Of a stretch of DNA of 43,341 nt, positions 16,104-23,348 are shown piece by piece. The DNA is from a virus, in the IMG/VR virus record IMGVR_UViG_3300044684_000066, positions 1 to 43,341 of that record. One strand, 5' to 3'. Position 1 is the stretch's first letter; each line of letters opens with the position of its first letter. A program made the position numbers and the translations under genes. The notes under the pieces are model-generated. The model saw only the letters and a list, made by a program, of their open reading frames with translations, ran no database searches and was not told where the DNA came from.

Positions 16104-16153
16104 TTGCGTTCACACGGCAGGGGTCGCAGGTTCGAACCCTGCACCGCCCACCA
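16104..16153 (+). other. attP: attP: 3' half of a tRNA gene (CAC anticodon, Val-like)
   Basis: The segment folds as the 3' half of a tRNA. It has a TTCACAC anticodon loop (16109-16115, anticodon CAC), variable bases GGGTC, a perfect T arm (GCAGG 16126-16130, loop TTCGAAC, CCTGC 16138-16142), acceptor strand ACCGCCC, discriminator A and CCA (16151-16153). No D arm or 5' acceptor strand is upstream, so it is not a working tRNA. It ends seven bases before the int stop codon, the standard layout of an attP that restores the host tRNA on integration. Confidence 0.85.
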
Positions 16154-16160
16154 GTGAAAC

Positions 16161-17168
16161 TCAAGCGGCCCTCCGGGGCCGTTTGCCTTTCTGGTGTAAA
16201 TCCTGGTGTAAACCGGCCAGCACATTCAGGCCCTGGCGCACCTGATCGTCGGCCAGATGGGCGTACACCCGCTCGGTCACGCTGGTGGTGCTGTGCCCCA
16301 GGATCTGGGCCACCACTTGGAGAGACACCCCGTTGCGGATCAGCAGCGTCCCGCAGGAGCGCCGCAAGTCGTGGAAGGTGACATCGGGCATGCCGGCCGC
16401 TTCGCGGGCGCGCCTGAAGCCGGATTTCAGCCCCTCGAAGTTGATCGAGAGCGGGATCGCCTTGAGCCAGGGGCGCACCGGGGCAATGATTGGCACGGTC
16501 CGTGTCCGCAGGGTTTTGGTGTTCCCGGCCTGGATGGTGATCGTGTCGTCGCCGATGTCGGCCTTCGCTAGCTTCAGGATCTCGCCGCGGCGGCAGCCGG
16601 TGTAGAGGCTGATCCAGATGGCGGCCCGTACCGGTTCGCTGGCGTGGTCGGCGAGGTGCGCCACCTGCTCGATGGTCAGCGTGGTGGTGCGGGCGTTGTT
16701 CTCCGGCAGGCGCCGGATCAAGCCGCTGTAGTCGGTGGTGGTTTGCCCGCGCTCCCAAGCCATGCGCAGCGCCTTCTTCAGCGCTCCAAGGCTGCGGTTG
16801 ATCGTGGCGGGGGCGTAGTGCCCGGCCATGTCCTCGCGGATGGCCGCGGCCACCTCCTTCGCCTCTGAGGCCCGACGCCCATCCAGCCACTGACCGATCC
16901 GGTAGGCGTGGAACTTGGCCGTCTCCGGGCTGCGGAGCGTCTCGGCGTGGCGTTCGGTGTAGTCGGCCATGAGTTGGGCTAGCGGCGGGTCGCCAGGGAT
17001 AACGACATCACGCTTCGGCTTCGCGCTGTGGAGCGCCCGGACTAGCTCTGCTTCGACGCGTTTGGCATCACGCGCAGTTGCACCTTCCGGGAGGCGGCGG
17101 TGAAGGCGTTGACGGCGGACGCAAGCTTCGGCATGCCAACGGCCGTCGGCGTCTTGTCTGATGGGCAT
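16161..17168 (-). CDS. int: Tyrosine-family site-specific integrase
   Basis: A protein of about 335 residues. The start at 17168 (MPIRQDADGRWHAEACV) was preferred because this is the normal beginning of the small arm-binding domain. A SAM-like core-binding domain follows, then the catalytic domain with Arg in TGCRRGEIL, HDLRR, LGHSTT and the nucleophile Tyr in TERVYAH. All key residues are present. It overlaps the xis gene by 127 bases and sits beside the tRNA-derived attP. Its C-terminus contains LHQDLHQ, encoded by the right pair of arm repeats. It should integrate the phage at a host tRNA gene. Confidence 0.92.
   Translation of the reverse strand: MPIRQDADGRWHAEACVRRQRLHRRLPEGATARDAKRVEAELVRALHSAKPKRDVVIPGDPPLAQLMADYTERHAETLRSPETAKFHAYRIGQWLDGRRASEAKEVAAAIREDMAGHYAPATINRSLGALKKALRMAWERGQTTTDYSGLIRRLPENNARTTTLTIEQVAHLADHASEPVRAAIWISLYTGCRRGEILKLAKADIGDDTITIQAGNTKTLRTRTVPIIAPVRPWLKAIPLSINFEGLKSGFRRAREAAGMPDVTFHDLRRSCGTLLIRNGVSLQVVAQILGHSTTSVTERVYAHLADDQVRQGLNVLAGLHQDLHQKGKRPRRAA
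16193..16212 (+). repeat. int arm sites: Right pair of GGTGTAAA arm-type repeats, inside int
   Basis: Two exact GGTGTAAA copies at 16193-16200 and 16205-16212, again 12 bases apart and in the same orientation as the left pair. They start 40 bases beyond the tRNA CCA end and are translated on the minus strand as the int peptide LHQDLHQ. Confidence 0.65.
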
Positions 17169-17323
17169 TGCTGCGCTCTGTGTTGGGTCCAGGCGGTCAC
17201 GGCGGCCAGGTCGAACCGGCGCCGGGAGCCGACAAGCATACTCGGGCAACCATCGGCCACCATCCGAGCGACGGTGCGCTCACTGACGCGTAGGTGCGCG
17301 GCGAGTTCAGCGGGGGTCAGCAT
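17042..17323 (-). CDS. xis: Excisionase-like HTH protein
   Basis: A 93-residue protein starting MLTPAELAAHLRVSERTVARMVADGCPSMLVGSRRRFDLAAVTAW, a winged-helix/MerR-type 'helix_turn_helix 17' domain common to phage excisionases. It lies directly upstream of int, overlaps it, and overlaps the stop of the gene before it. It would bind attachment-site DNA and direct Int toward excision. The C-terminal 40 residues are the part shared with the int 5' end and look less conserved. Confidence 0.82.
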   Translation of the reverse strand: MLTPAELAAHLRVSERTVARMVADGCPSMLVGSRRRFDLAAVTAWTQHRAQQCPSDKTPTAVGMPKLASAVNAFTAASRKVQLRVMPNASKQS

Positions 17324-17745
17324 GTGCGCTCCAGGATCATCAATCCGCCCTTGGTCATGCCGCACCTTTGCCATCCGGCCTTGAGGAAGCAAAATCCAGG
17401 GTTGCTTGACCGCACTGCTTCGCGACGGACGTAGGTGTAATGCCTGCGATCAGTCCAGACTGCATCAGCGATTGCATCCGCCTGGCGAATGAGTAGTGAC
17501 GATAGGTGCTCGCTCTCGTTGCGGAAGATCGCGCAGTTGACTCCCTGCTGTCCGCTGTCGTCGGTGAACTTGCGCCAGACGAAGACGGCGTCGGCGGTTT
17601 CAGTTCGAAGCACGAGCTTGTCGCCCGGGCCGACGAAGAGTGCGGTGTCTCGCCACATGACCCGCTTGCCGCTGGAATAGTGGCGCAGGTACATGGCGAG
17701 GCAGTCAAGGTCTCCGTCGCGCGTGACCCACCACAAAGGGCGCAT
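17317..17745 (-). CDS. Conserved phage protein with GNAT-like C-terminal motif (142 aa)
   Basis: A 142-residue protein starting MRPLWWVTRDGDLDCLAMYLRHY, with GAGGGG upstream of the ATG. The segments FVGPGDKLVLRTETADAVFVWRKF and SSNPGFCFLKAGWQRCGMTKGGLMILE are typical of a conserved phage group; the second resembles the end of a GNAT fold (Asn-Pro-Gly...aGW). I would call it a probable acetyltransferase-fold protein of unknown substrate. Its stop overlaps the xis start. Confidence 0.65.
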   Translation of the reverse strand: MRPLWWVTRDGDLDCLAMYLRHYSSGKRVMWRDTALFVGPGDKLVLRTETADAVFVWRKFTDDSGQQGVNCAIFRNESEHLSSLLIRQADAIADAVWTDRRHYTYVRREAVRSSNPGFCFLKAGWQRCGMTKGGLMILERTC

Positions 17746-17752
17746 CGGCTCA

Positions 17753-17965
17753 TCACCCCTCTCCACCCACACCACGAGCGGCCCGAATCGTTCCTTGGAT
17801 TCGCTCGATTGGCTTGTGAGAGTTGAACTTGACCGTGACGGATCCATCCATCATGTATTGCGTCGCGTAGTGGATTGCCTCGCGCTCGCAGTCTTCTGCC
17901 GTGGGGGCATCGACGCTGGCGACCATCACGTTGTCTTGCCAGATTTCGGCGGTGTAGCGCATCAT
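17753..17965 (-). CDS. Small accessory phage protein (70 aa)
   Basis: A 70-residue protein starting MMRYTAEIWQDNVMVASVDAPTAEDCEREAIHYATQYMMDG, with a GGAGGAGAA leader. The 'apTaedceREAiHYa.qY.qDG' style is common in small phage proteins. It overlaps the upstream stop by four bases. Function unknown. Confidence 0.7.
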   Translation of the reverse strand: MMRYTAEIWQDNVMVASVDAPTAEDCEREAIHYATQYMMDGSVTVKFNSHKPIERIQGTIRAARGVGGEG

Positions 17966-18222
17966 TTCTCCTCCACACCACGAGCTGAATCGATTGCGCC
18001 GATAGACGCAAGAGCCGATTCCCAGCCCTTGAGCAAGGCGTCCCGCTCCGCTTCCAGCTCCCGCACCCGCTGCTCTAGAGCGGAGATAAGAGCCAACATC
18101 TCTAGCTCGGTGTCGTTTGCAGGTCGGCAGCCTTTGCCGCCTTTGAGGGACCAGTCGATGACGAGAAAGCCCGCGCGCTTCTCGACCGCGAAGGAGAGTT
18201 CGGGCAGCTTCTCAGTGCTCAT
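17962..18222 (-). CDS. Small coiled-coil phage protein (86 aa)
   Basis: An 86-residue protein starting MSTEKLPELSFAVEKRAGFLVIDWSLKG, with AAGGAG eight bases before the ATG. Residues 35-70 form a clear coiled coil (LEMLALISALEQRVRELEAERDALL). Function unknown; an oligomerising accessory protein. Confidence 0.68.
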   Translation of the reverse strand: MSTEKLPELSFAVEKRAGFLVIDWSLKGGKGCRPANDTELEMLALISALEQRVRELEAERDALLKGWESALASIGAIDSARGVEEK

Positions 18223-18445
18223 CGGTGGTCTCCTTGATGGGCCAGTCTTCGATGATTGGCGCACCGAACGAGCAGGGCTGCCGATAGGCAGGCCACTGCC
18301 TAGCAGGGTTGTTGGACATGGGGAGCCACATTGCCGTGCCGCAGATGTCGATCCAGTGGTACTCCCATCGGCCCCCATACCAGCGGCGATACCACTGAAA
18401 TCGCTTCAGCAGGTACTCGAACCAGAACATGCGGAAGATGCTCAT
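18212..18445 (-). CDS. Small aromatic-rich protein (77 aa)
   Basis: A 77-residue protein very rich in Trp, Tyr and Phe (MSIFRMFWFEYLLKRFQWYRRWYGGRWEYHWIDICGTAMWLPM), basic at the N-terminus. Its ATG overlaps the upstream stop and a GGGAGG run precedes it. No family recognised; the aromatic-basic start could lie on a membrane. Confidence 0.62.
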   Translation of the reverse strand: MSIFRMFWFEYLLKRFQWYRRWYGGRWEYHWIDICGTAMWLPMSNNPARQWPAYRQPCSFGAPIIEDWPIKETTDEH

Positions 18446-19677
18446 CCCCGCCCTCCCGGCTGCTGGGCAGCGGCGAGCCTGTCGGCCTCAGGAGCGACGA
18501 GGCCAAGATAGGCTCCGGCCGGCACGGATGCGAGCCATTCAACCTGCATTGGGTAGCCGTTGATCGAGCGCGTTTGCACGATGCCCACCACCTGCGCTGC
18601 CTGCTGATCGGCCTGGGGGTGGGTGGAGCGTTCCAGTTCGCGAGCGGCTTCGAGCAGGTCGTCTTCGATGTACAGGCTGCCGTGTCGAGACGACTTCGGC
18701 ACCCACCACCGCAGGCGTGTCAGCAACGGCGCGTCTGGGTCATAGGGGCCGTGATCCTTCTCGCAGGCTTGCTTGTGCTTCTCGTACCAGTCGTCCCCCT
18801 GCGCCGCTGGCGGCTGGTGCGAGGGGTGGGCGGGTGCGGCGGCAGCGATTAATTCCTTCGCGTGCTCGAAGCCCATGCGATACCACTCTTGGGCTTTGGC
18901 ATCCTGCATCGCCAGCGCCTCCGGTGCAGCTGGCTTGATTGAAGCTACATCCACCATCTGCAAGGGGCGTGCGGGTGCGGCGGCGAGCGCCGCCTTGTAG
19001 GCGTCGCGCTGATGCTGCAGGCTGTCGATGGTGAGGTTGAGCGCCTGGAAGCCGGACGCTTGCGATAGCGCCAACAGGTCGTCCAGTTGGTCCGTCAGCT
19101 CAGCCGCCGCGCAGGCACTGGGGCCATCAGGCGTATCCGACCAGAACGCGATGAAACGCTGTCGGGCCTCTGCGAGCCCAGGCGCCACCGCTTGCTGCGC
19201 GGGCTGTGCATCTGATGGGGCGGCGGGGTGGGCGTAGAGCGTTCGAAACTCCCATTCGTCGGGGACCGATTCGCGGTTGACGATCTCTTGCGCGTCGGCT
19301 GTCACCGTCTGCCACGGCCACCACTCGCCGGTGAAGCGATTCTTGCGGCGCGCCTGATACATGACCGGCTCCTCCGTCAGCGCCACGGGTTGCTGCGCGG
19401 GGGCTGCGAGGGCTCGCACGATGACCCGTTGCTTGATTGGGGAATTCACCCACGCATGCCAGTCAGCACAGCCTTCCGGCGGGGGACCTTCGAACACACA
19501 TGCTCTCCAGACTTGCTGCGCGGGGGCTGCGAGAGCGGCAACGATCTTGCGTGCGACCCAGCCTTCCCAGTGCTCCTCGTGGTTCGGGGGTGCCTCATCT
19601 GCGCACAGCATCTGGTAGACCATCTGCACGCGCGGGTCTTCCCAGTCAGCCAGCGCCTCTCGTGCATCGATGCTCAT
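18442..19677 (-). CDS. Modular phage protein with Ala-Pro-Gln linkers (411 aa)
   Basis: A 411-residue protein built as short globular pieces joined by low-complexity linkers (AALAAPAQQ at about 47-55, ALAAPAQQP at about 89-97, DAQPAQQAVAPG at about 155, AAAPAHPSHQPPAAQ near 285). One piece (YQARRKNRFTGEWWPWQTV ... EWEFRTLYAHP) is a module often seen alone in phage accessory proteins; another is LRWWVPKSSRHGSLYIEDDLLEAAREL. It looks like several small accessory proteins fused into one chain. Function unknown. It is coupled to both neighbours by four-base overlaps. Confidence 0.75.
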   Translation of the reverse strand: MSIDAREALADWEDPRVQMVYQMLCADEAPPNHEEHWEGWVARKIVAALAAPAQQVWRACVFEGPPPEGCADWHAWVNSPIKQRVIVRALAAPAQQPVALTEEPVMYQARRKNRFTGEWWPWQTVTADAQEIVNRESVPDEWEFRTLYAHPAAPSDAQPAQQAVAPGLAEARQRFIAFWSDTPDGPSACAAAELTDQLDDLLALSQASGFQALNLTIDSLQHQRDAYKAALAAAPARPLQMVDVASIKPAAPEALAMQDAKAQEWYRMGFEHAKELIAAAAPAHPSHQPPAAQGDDWYEKHKQACEKDHGPYDPDAPLLTRLRWWVPKSSRHGSLYIEDDLLEAARELERSTHPQADQQAAQVVGIVQTRSINGYPMQVEWLASVPAGAYLGLVAPEADRLAAAQQPGGRG

Positions 19678-19958
19678 TCGCTCTCCTTCGGGTTGGTGCC
19701 GCTGACTTGGTGCTGATCGGTGGCTTCGACCACCTCGTATTCACCGCCATCGACGTAGAACGAGCGGTCAGTGATGCCCTCGTGTGAGACGTAGATGCGG
19801 TGCTCGCTGTAGGGGCTGTGTCCGCGCACGATCAGTTCTTCGCCCCTTCTTGCGCACAGTTCGATGCCCATCCCCGCGTCCCGCAGGTCGCTTTCGCAAT
19901 TCACCGTGACGCGAATCCGAGATCCGATTGCTGGGCGGGAGTCTTGCGTGCTGCTCAC
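19674..19958 (-). CDS. Small accessory phage protein (94 aa)
   Basis: A 94-residue protein with a beta-rich core (SRIRVTVNCESDLRDAG, then GEELIVRGHSPYSEHRIYVSH and SFYVDGGEYEVVE). The C-terminal NPKESE is encoded by a stretch that includes the AAGGAG ribosome-binding site of the next gene. Function unknown. Confidence 0.68.
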   Translation of the reverse strand: MSSTQDSRPAIGSRIRVTVNCESDLRDAGMGIELCARRGEELIVRGHSPYSEHRIYVSHEGITDRSFYVDGGEYEVVEATDQHQVSGTNPKESE

Positions 19959-20356
19959 TGCACACCCCCACCCGTCACGAACCAGAACGTCTGCACGCGC
20001 CCGGCGTAGCGGCCCGACACGACGCGCGTCTGCTTGAACTCAAACGTCGCAGTGAACGCCTTGCAGTTGACTCCAGCACACAACGAAGCATTCGCATCCT
20101 GGTAGTAGCTGTATCCGTTCGAGAACTGGACATAGCCGTAGGGAGCGCTGTAGTTGCACTGGCCCGAGTAGGTGATGCCGGCCAGGGTGACACTGCAAGC
20201 TGGAGCCGCCTTGTCACTGGCGTTGATGCTGCCCGCGGTGCCGTCATCGAGGGGCACAGCAGCACACACGCGATCCGAGCTGCACTGCGCGGGCTCGAAG
20301 GTCTGGGCTTGGGCTGAGGCTGCGAAGACAAGGGCGAGGAGGGAGAGGTAGCGCAT
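19955..20356 (-). CDS. Exported Cys-rich protein with signal peptide (133 aa)
   Basis: A 133-residue protein with a clear Sec signal peptide (MRYLSLLALVFAASAQA, cut before QTF). The mature part has six Cys and is rich in Tyr, Ser and Asn (GYVQFSNGYSYYQDANASLC), suggesting a disulfide-bonded periplasmic beta domain. Exported soluble proteins are unusual in a phage early operon. Envelope modification or superinfection exclusion is a possible role, but no family is recognised. Confidence 0.75.
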   Translation of the reverse strand: MRYLSLLALVFAASAQAQTFEPAQCSSDRVCAAVPLDDGTAGSINASDKAAPACSVTLAGITYSGQCNYSAPYGYVQFSNGYSYYQDANASLCAGVNCKAFTATFEFKQTRVVSGRYAGRVQTFWFVTGGGVQ

Positions 20357-20368
20357 GGGGGTCTCCGG

Positions 20369-20656
20369 TTAGGGCATGGTGGCGGCGGCGATGGCAGCGC
20401 TCGCCTTGGCGGTTTCGAAGTCGGCTTCCCCGTACTGCTCGCAGAAGGCCTTGACCTGACCAAGTAGGTCTTCCAGCGCCTCTAGAAGCTGCGGCGCCGT
20501 TGCGATCAGGCGTGCGTCGGCCTCCGGCTCGCCAACCTCGGCGCCACCGGATTCCGGGTGGCGTGAATAGATGCCGAATAGTTCAACGGTTGCGACCTGA
20601 AAGCGGGCCGGGTCGCGACGAGAGACAACCCAAGGACCGGGCGTGTACTTGCTCAC
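20369..20656 (-). CDS. Small phage protein of the 'HTPGPW' type (95 aa)
   Basis: A 95-residue protein starting with GTG (20656) after GGGAGG. The first residues, SKYTPGPWVV, and the later ADARLIATAPQLLEALEDLL are the two marks of a very common phage accessory family of unknown function. The GTG was chosen because the TPGPW motif normally follows the start within a few residues. Confidence 0.8.
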   Translation of the reverse strand: MSKYTPGPWVVSRRDPARFQVATVELFGIYSRHPESGGAEVGEPEADARLIATAPQLLEALEDLLGQVKAFCEQYGEADFETAKASAAIAAATMP

Positions 20657-20705
20657 ATCACCCTCCCTTCGAGGATTGCGGAATGCATGGTGGGGGTCAT
20701 TGGGG

Positions 20706-20975
20706 TTAGGTCTGTTGTTCTGGGCGCGCAGATTCTTTCTTCGCTCGCCATTCTTCAAACTCGGCTCGATACTTGGCCGTCTCTTCGTCAGAACACGGTT
20801 CAATGGTCACGCGGACAAGGCGCATCTCCCCGTACCGCATGCGACGCTTACCGAGCGTGCTTTCGGTTCGGTGCGTCGCGTAGCCTTCGGTTGCCGCCCA
20901 AGCCTCATCCCACACCATTCCGGTGATAGGGCAGACCCACGCCCACAGAAGCCGCGGTTCTTTGGTGGTAAGCAC
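20706..20975 (-). CDS. Small accessory phage protein (89 aa)
   Basis: A protein of 89 residues if it starts at GTG 20975 (GGAG nine bases upstream); a TTG at 20990 would add five residues. The core reads LLWAWVCPITGMVWDEAWAATEGYATHR ... MRLVRVTIEPCSDEETAKYRAEFEEWRAKK, a compact domain with a helical, charged tail. Function unknown. Confidence 0.62.
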   Translation of the reverse strand: MLTTKEPRLLWAWVCPITGMVWDEAWAATEGYATHRTESTLGKRRMRYGEMRLVRVTIEPCSDEETAKYRAEFEEWRAKKESARPEQQT

Positions 20976-21000
20976 AGGACGTGTCTCCAAACTAAAGAAT

Positions 21001-21357
21001 TCACAGGGCCGCTTCTGGTGTATCCGTCAGCTTGCGCAGGTAAAGTGTGTGCGGGCGCCCGAAGGACATAGTTGTGCCAAACGGCTCGTCGGTTTCTTTT
21101 TCTAGCCATGGGCAAACTTTTTCGCAGCAGATCCAAAGCGGGCCGAGCATCTCATCCATAACTACGCCTCCCATAGAGATCCTTCCGCAGTCGCCGAAGC
21201 AGTGCTTGTCGATCAGCGGCTTTTGACTAGGTGCTTCGAAGACCAACCCATAGATCACCTCTGGCGCGCGCCTGATGAGGTTGCACGCCTTGCGCCTTTC
21301 GCTGTCAGTGCCACAGGAGCAACGCTCACCCGCCGCGCAGGACTCGGTGTCGCTCAT
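21001..21357 (-). CDS. Cys-rich accessory protein (118 aa)
   Basis: A 118-residue protein starting MSDTESCAAGERCSCGTDSERRKACNLI after GGGAG. Nine Cys residues occur, arranged as CSCG, an isolated Cys, HCFGDCG and CCEKVC, so metal binding is likely. It ends with a beta-like tail (MSFGRPHTLYLRKLTDTP). No family recognised. Confidence 0.66.
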   Translation of the reverse strand: MSDTESCAAGERCSCGTDSERRKACNLIRRAPEVIYGLVFEAPSQKPLIDKHCFGDCGRISMGGVVMDEMLGPLWICCEKVCPWLEKETDEPFGTTMSFGRPHTLYLRKLTDTPEAAL

Positions 21358-21410
21358 CTGATATCTCCCAGGTAGTGGGGTGGTTGAGGGGATTTGATTT
21401 CCAGAGGGAG

Positions 21411-21827
21411 CTAACTCGCGCTCTGGAACGCCACGCCGCGCTCTGCGCCCCAAGCGTGAACAAAGTCGATCAGCTCGGCGCATTCGGCTTTCGAGAGCTT
21501 CGAGGTGCGTTGAAACACCAAATCCACGCCTTGACCATCGATAGCGGGAACCATCAGCAAAGCTTCTCCGCGAGACCGACACCAGGCCGCGACCATCAGC
21601 CGCTTCCAGGTCTCGACATCCCACTTCCGCCCGGCCCAATCGACTTGCTTCGAGATCTCGGTCAGAGAGGCATGAAGAAGCGCGTTCTGCTCCAGATTCC
21701 GCTTCTCCTCGCTGACGCTGAGAGAGACGCGGCGGCCAGCAGTGACGCGAGCCATGGCCCAGCGCTGGAAGCTCTGGAGAACAGTCCCGAGCTGCTGCGC
21801 GTTGTGGATCGTGATCGAGTGAGTCAT
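21411..21827 (-). CDS. ninB: NinB/Orf-type recombination protein
   Basis: A 138-residue protein of the NinB (lambda Orf) family, which helps load strand-exchange proteins on SSB-coated DNA and can stand in for host RecFOR. The conserved body is readable: EQNALLHASLTEISKQVDWAGRKWDVETWKRLMVAAWCRSRG, then FQRTSKLSKAECAELIDFVHAWGAERGV. Its ATG overlaps the stop of the nuclease gene by four bases. It works with the Erf and SSB-like proteins upstream in the same operon. Confidence 0.92.
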   Translation of the reverse strand: MTHSITIHNAQQLGTVLQSFQRWAMARVTAGRRVSLSVSEEKRNLEQNALLHASLTEISKQVDWAGRKWDVETWKRLMVAAWCRSRGEALLMVPAIDGQGVDLVFQRTSKLSKAECAELIDFVHAWGAERGVAFQSAS

Positions 21828-22117
21828 GCTTTCACCAGTCCGTTAGCCGCGAGCGCCCGAATGGTCAGAACAATCCATTCGTCCATCAGCTCGCGCTTCT
21901 CCTGCTTGCTCCAGCGCTTGCCCTGATCGAATTCGCGGTGGCAATCGACGCACAAAGGCACGCACCAGCAGTCGTCCGACTTCGAGCCCATGCCCTTGTT
22001 GCGATGGTTCGGGTGAGCGGCCTGCGTCATTCCCTCCCGCATACAGCAGGCACAGGGCAGGGAGGCCACGGCTCTGCGCCACGCCTCGCTGCGGAACGTT
22101 TGCTGCTTGGCGTACAT
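21824..22117 (-). CDS. YbcO/Ref-like HNH-type nuclease (97 aa)
   Basis: A 97-residue protein with CACCMREG near the N-terminus, then AHPNHRNKGMGSKSDD and VPLCVDCHREFDQG. The pattern (His, 'GMG-K-x-D', C-x2-CH) is that of the small phage HNH-type nucleases YbcO (DUF1364) and Ref. It probably cuts DNA during recombination and lies between NinB and the SSB-like gene. Which of the two subfamilies fits best is uncertain. Confidence 0.78.
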   Translation of the reverse strand: MYAKQQTFRSEAWRRAVASLPCACCMREGMTQAAHPNHRNKGMGSKSDDCWCVPLCVDCHREFDQGKRWSKQEKRELMDEWIVLTIRALAANGLVKA

Positions 22118-22398
22118 CAGAAGGGCGGATCAGAGTCCTCCATCGGAGGACGACGGGTGTTTGCAGTTCGGTAGACCTCGCCCTGCTTTCCGGCGCCCCG
22201 GACCGGAGCACGGTCCTCCTTGAGCTTGATGGATAGGCTCATGTAGGTCCTGCCGTTGCGGTCCTTCTTGAGCCACGCGGACAGCCAGAAATCGACGCCG
22301 CCGACGTTGAGTTGGCCGGTGTAGTCCGGGTGCTTGTCCGTCTCCTTGCGCTCGTTCTTGAAGAGGGCGCCGGTGTCGGTGTTGTCGTACTGGGTCAT
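22117..22398 (-). CDS. SSB-like small phage protein with acidic C-terminal tip
   Basis: A 93-residue protein starting MTQYDNTDTGALFKNERKETDKHPDYTGQLNVGGVDFWLSAWLKK, a conserved phage family with an OB-like strand pattern. The end, MEDSDPPF, resembles the acidic tip of bacterial SSB (DDDIPF) that recruits recombination proteins. It is coupled to the erf gene by a four-base overlap. Single-strand DNA binding or partner recruitment is inferred. Confidence 0.72.
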   Translation of the reverse strand: MTQYDNTDTGALFKNERKETDKHPDYTGQLNVGGVDFWLSAWLKKDRNGRTYMSLSIKLKEDRAPVRGAGKQGEVYRTANTRRPPMEDSDPPF

Positions 22399-23096
22399 GC
22401 TGCTTTCTCGTGGCTACGTTCTTGCTCTGAAAGGCGCTTGAGTGCGCTCCTGAGTGCAGGATGAGGGCCGAAGATCGACCACAGCGCCATGCGGGCGTTG
22501 TTGGCCAAGTCAACGTCTCCGCCGCCTACCTTATCGACGCAGGAGGTGACCTCTTCGTAGGCGCCGAACTCGTTGCCCTCATTGAAGGCCTGGATGGCTG
22601 CCTGAGCGGTGGCGCGGATCAGCTTGGCCTTCTGAGGCGTGAACAAGCTCATTGGATCCGGGCGAGCGTCAACCTCATGCGAGGTAGCGTCTGCGTCGTT
22701 GTCGCCCTCGGTCGGGATGGCGAAGGCTTGGAAGGCCGCGTACTTGTAAGCGGCGCTCATGGCCTTGTTCGTAGCCTTGTCGCCACGGTCCATCGCCTCA
22801 CCGAACGTCCGGACGGTGTGCTTGGAGCCATCCTCGGCGCTGACGAAATCGAATTCGGCTTCGACGGTCACGTAGAAGAGGGCGCCACCCTTTTGGCTCT
22901 GACGCTCCTCACAGGACCGTGAGACCATCCGAGGCAGGATGCACAGGCCGTGCTTTGCGAGCAGCGGCGCCAGTGCGTTGTAAACGGCGTCGATGCCTCG
23001 AAACTTGTAGCCGTCGAACTTGTTTTCGCTGTCCTTGCCGATCCCGCTCTTCGAGAGTTCCGCCTGAACCGCTGCAATCGCTTTGTAGACTTTCAT
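22395..23096 (-). CDS. erf: Erf-family single-strand annealing protein
   Basis: A 233-residue annealing protein of the P22 Erf family, used to circularise and recombine phage DNA. The core is KFDGYKFRGIDAVYNALAPLLAKHGLCILPRM, followed by FYVTVEAEFDFVSAEDGSKHTVRTFGEAMDRGDKATNKAMSAAYKYAAFQAFAIPTEGD. The C-terminal 80 residues are a separate helical part. It heads the recombination cluster (Erf, SSB-like, nuclease, NinB). Confidence 0.92.
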   Translation of the reverse strand: MKVYKAIAAVQAELSKSGIGKDSENKFDGYKFRGIDAVYNALAPLLAKHGLCILPRMVSRSCEERQSQKGGALFYVTVEAEFDFVSAEDGSKHTVRTFGEAMDRGDKATNKAMSAAYKYAAFQAFAIPTEGDNDADATSHEVDARPDPMSLFTPQKAKLIRATAQAAIQAFNEGNEFGAYEEVTSCVDKVGGGDVDLANNARMALWSIFGPHPALRSALKRLSEQERSHEKAA

Positions 23097-23141
23097 ATTC
23101 CTCTGTCCAATCTGGTCCGAGATTTCCTGCGGGTCCGGGCT

Positions 23142-23348
23142 TCACCGCCACGTCTCCACATCAGCCACGAACCGCAGAAACCACCGCTTGACCTTCCCGA
23201 ACAACCCAAGAGGCGTTTCCTCGACAGGAAGCTGACAAGCGTCTCGGTTGGGGTAACGGCGAGAGTCCTGCCCGCAGTTCCCGGTGCAAGCAGGAACGAT
23301 GTTGCGAAGGGCGTCGTCGTGAACCTGGCGGAATGGATGAACGCTCAT
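23142..23348 (-). CDS. Small phage protein (68 aa)
   Basis: A 68-residue protein (MSVHPFRQVHDDALRNIVPACTGNCGQDSRRYPNRDACQLP...) with three Cys and a basic-aromatic C-terminus (VKRWFLRFVADVETW). Its ATG overlaps the previous stop. No family recognised. Confidence 0.58.
   Translation of the reverse strand: MSVHPFRQVHDDALRNIVPACTGNCGQDSRRYPNRDACQLPVEETPLGLFGKVKRWFLRFVADVETWR

Noticed and set aside
16104-16153. A working tRNA gene
   Set aside because: Only the 3' half is present; no D arm or matching 5' acceptor strand occurs upstream. It is better explained as attP.
16164-16195. Hairpin with T-rich tail read as a rightward terminator
   Set aside because: It is coding sequence of the int C-terminus, and no rightward transcript is expected here. 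The GGCC pairing may be incidental.
16090-16890. 266-residue minus-strand frame across int
   Set aside because: It is an alternative frame of the integrase gene with Arg/Gly/His-rich noise and no catalytic motifs.
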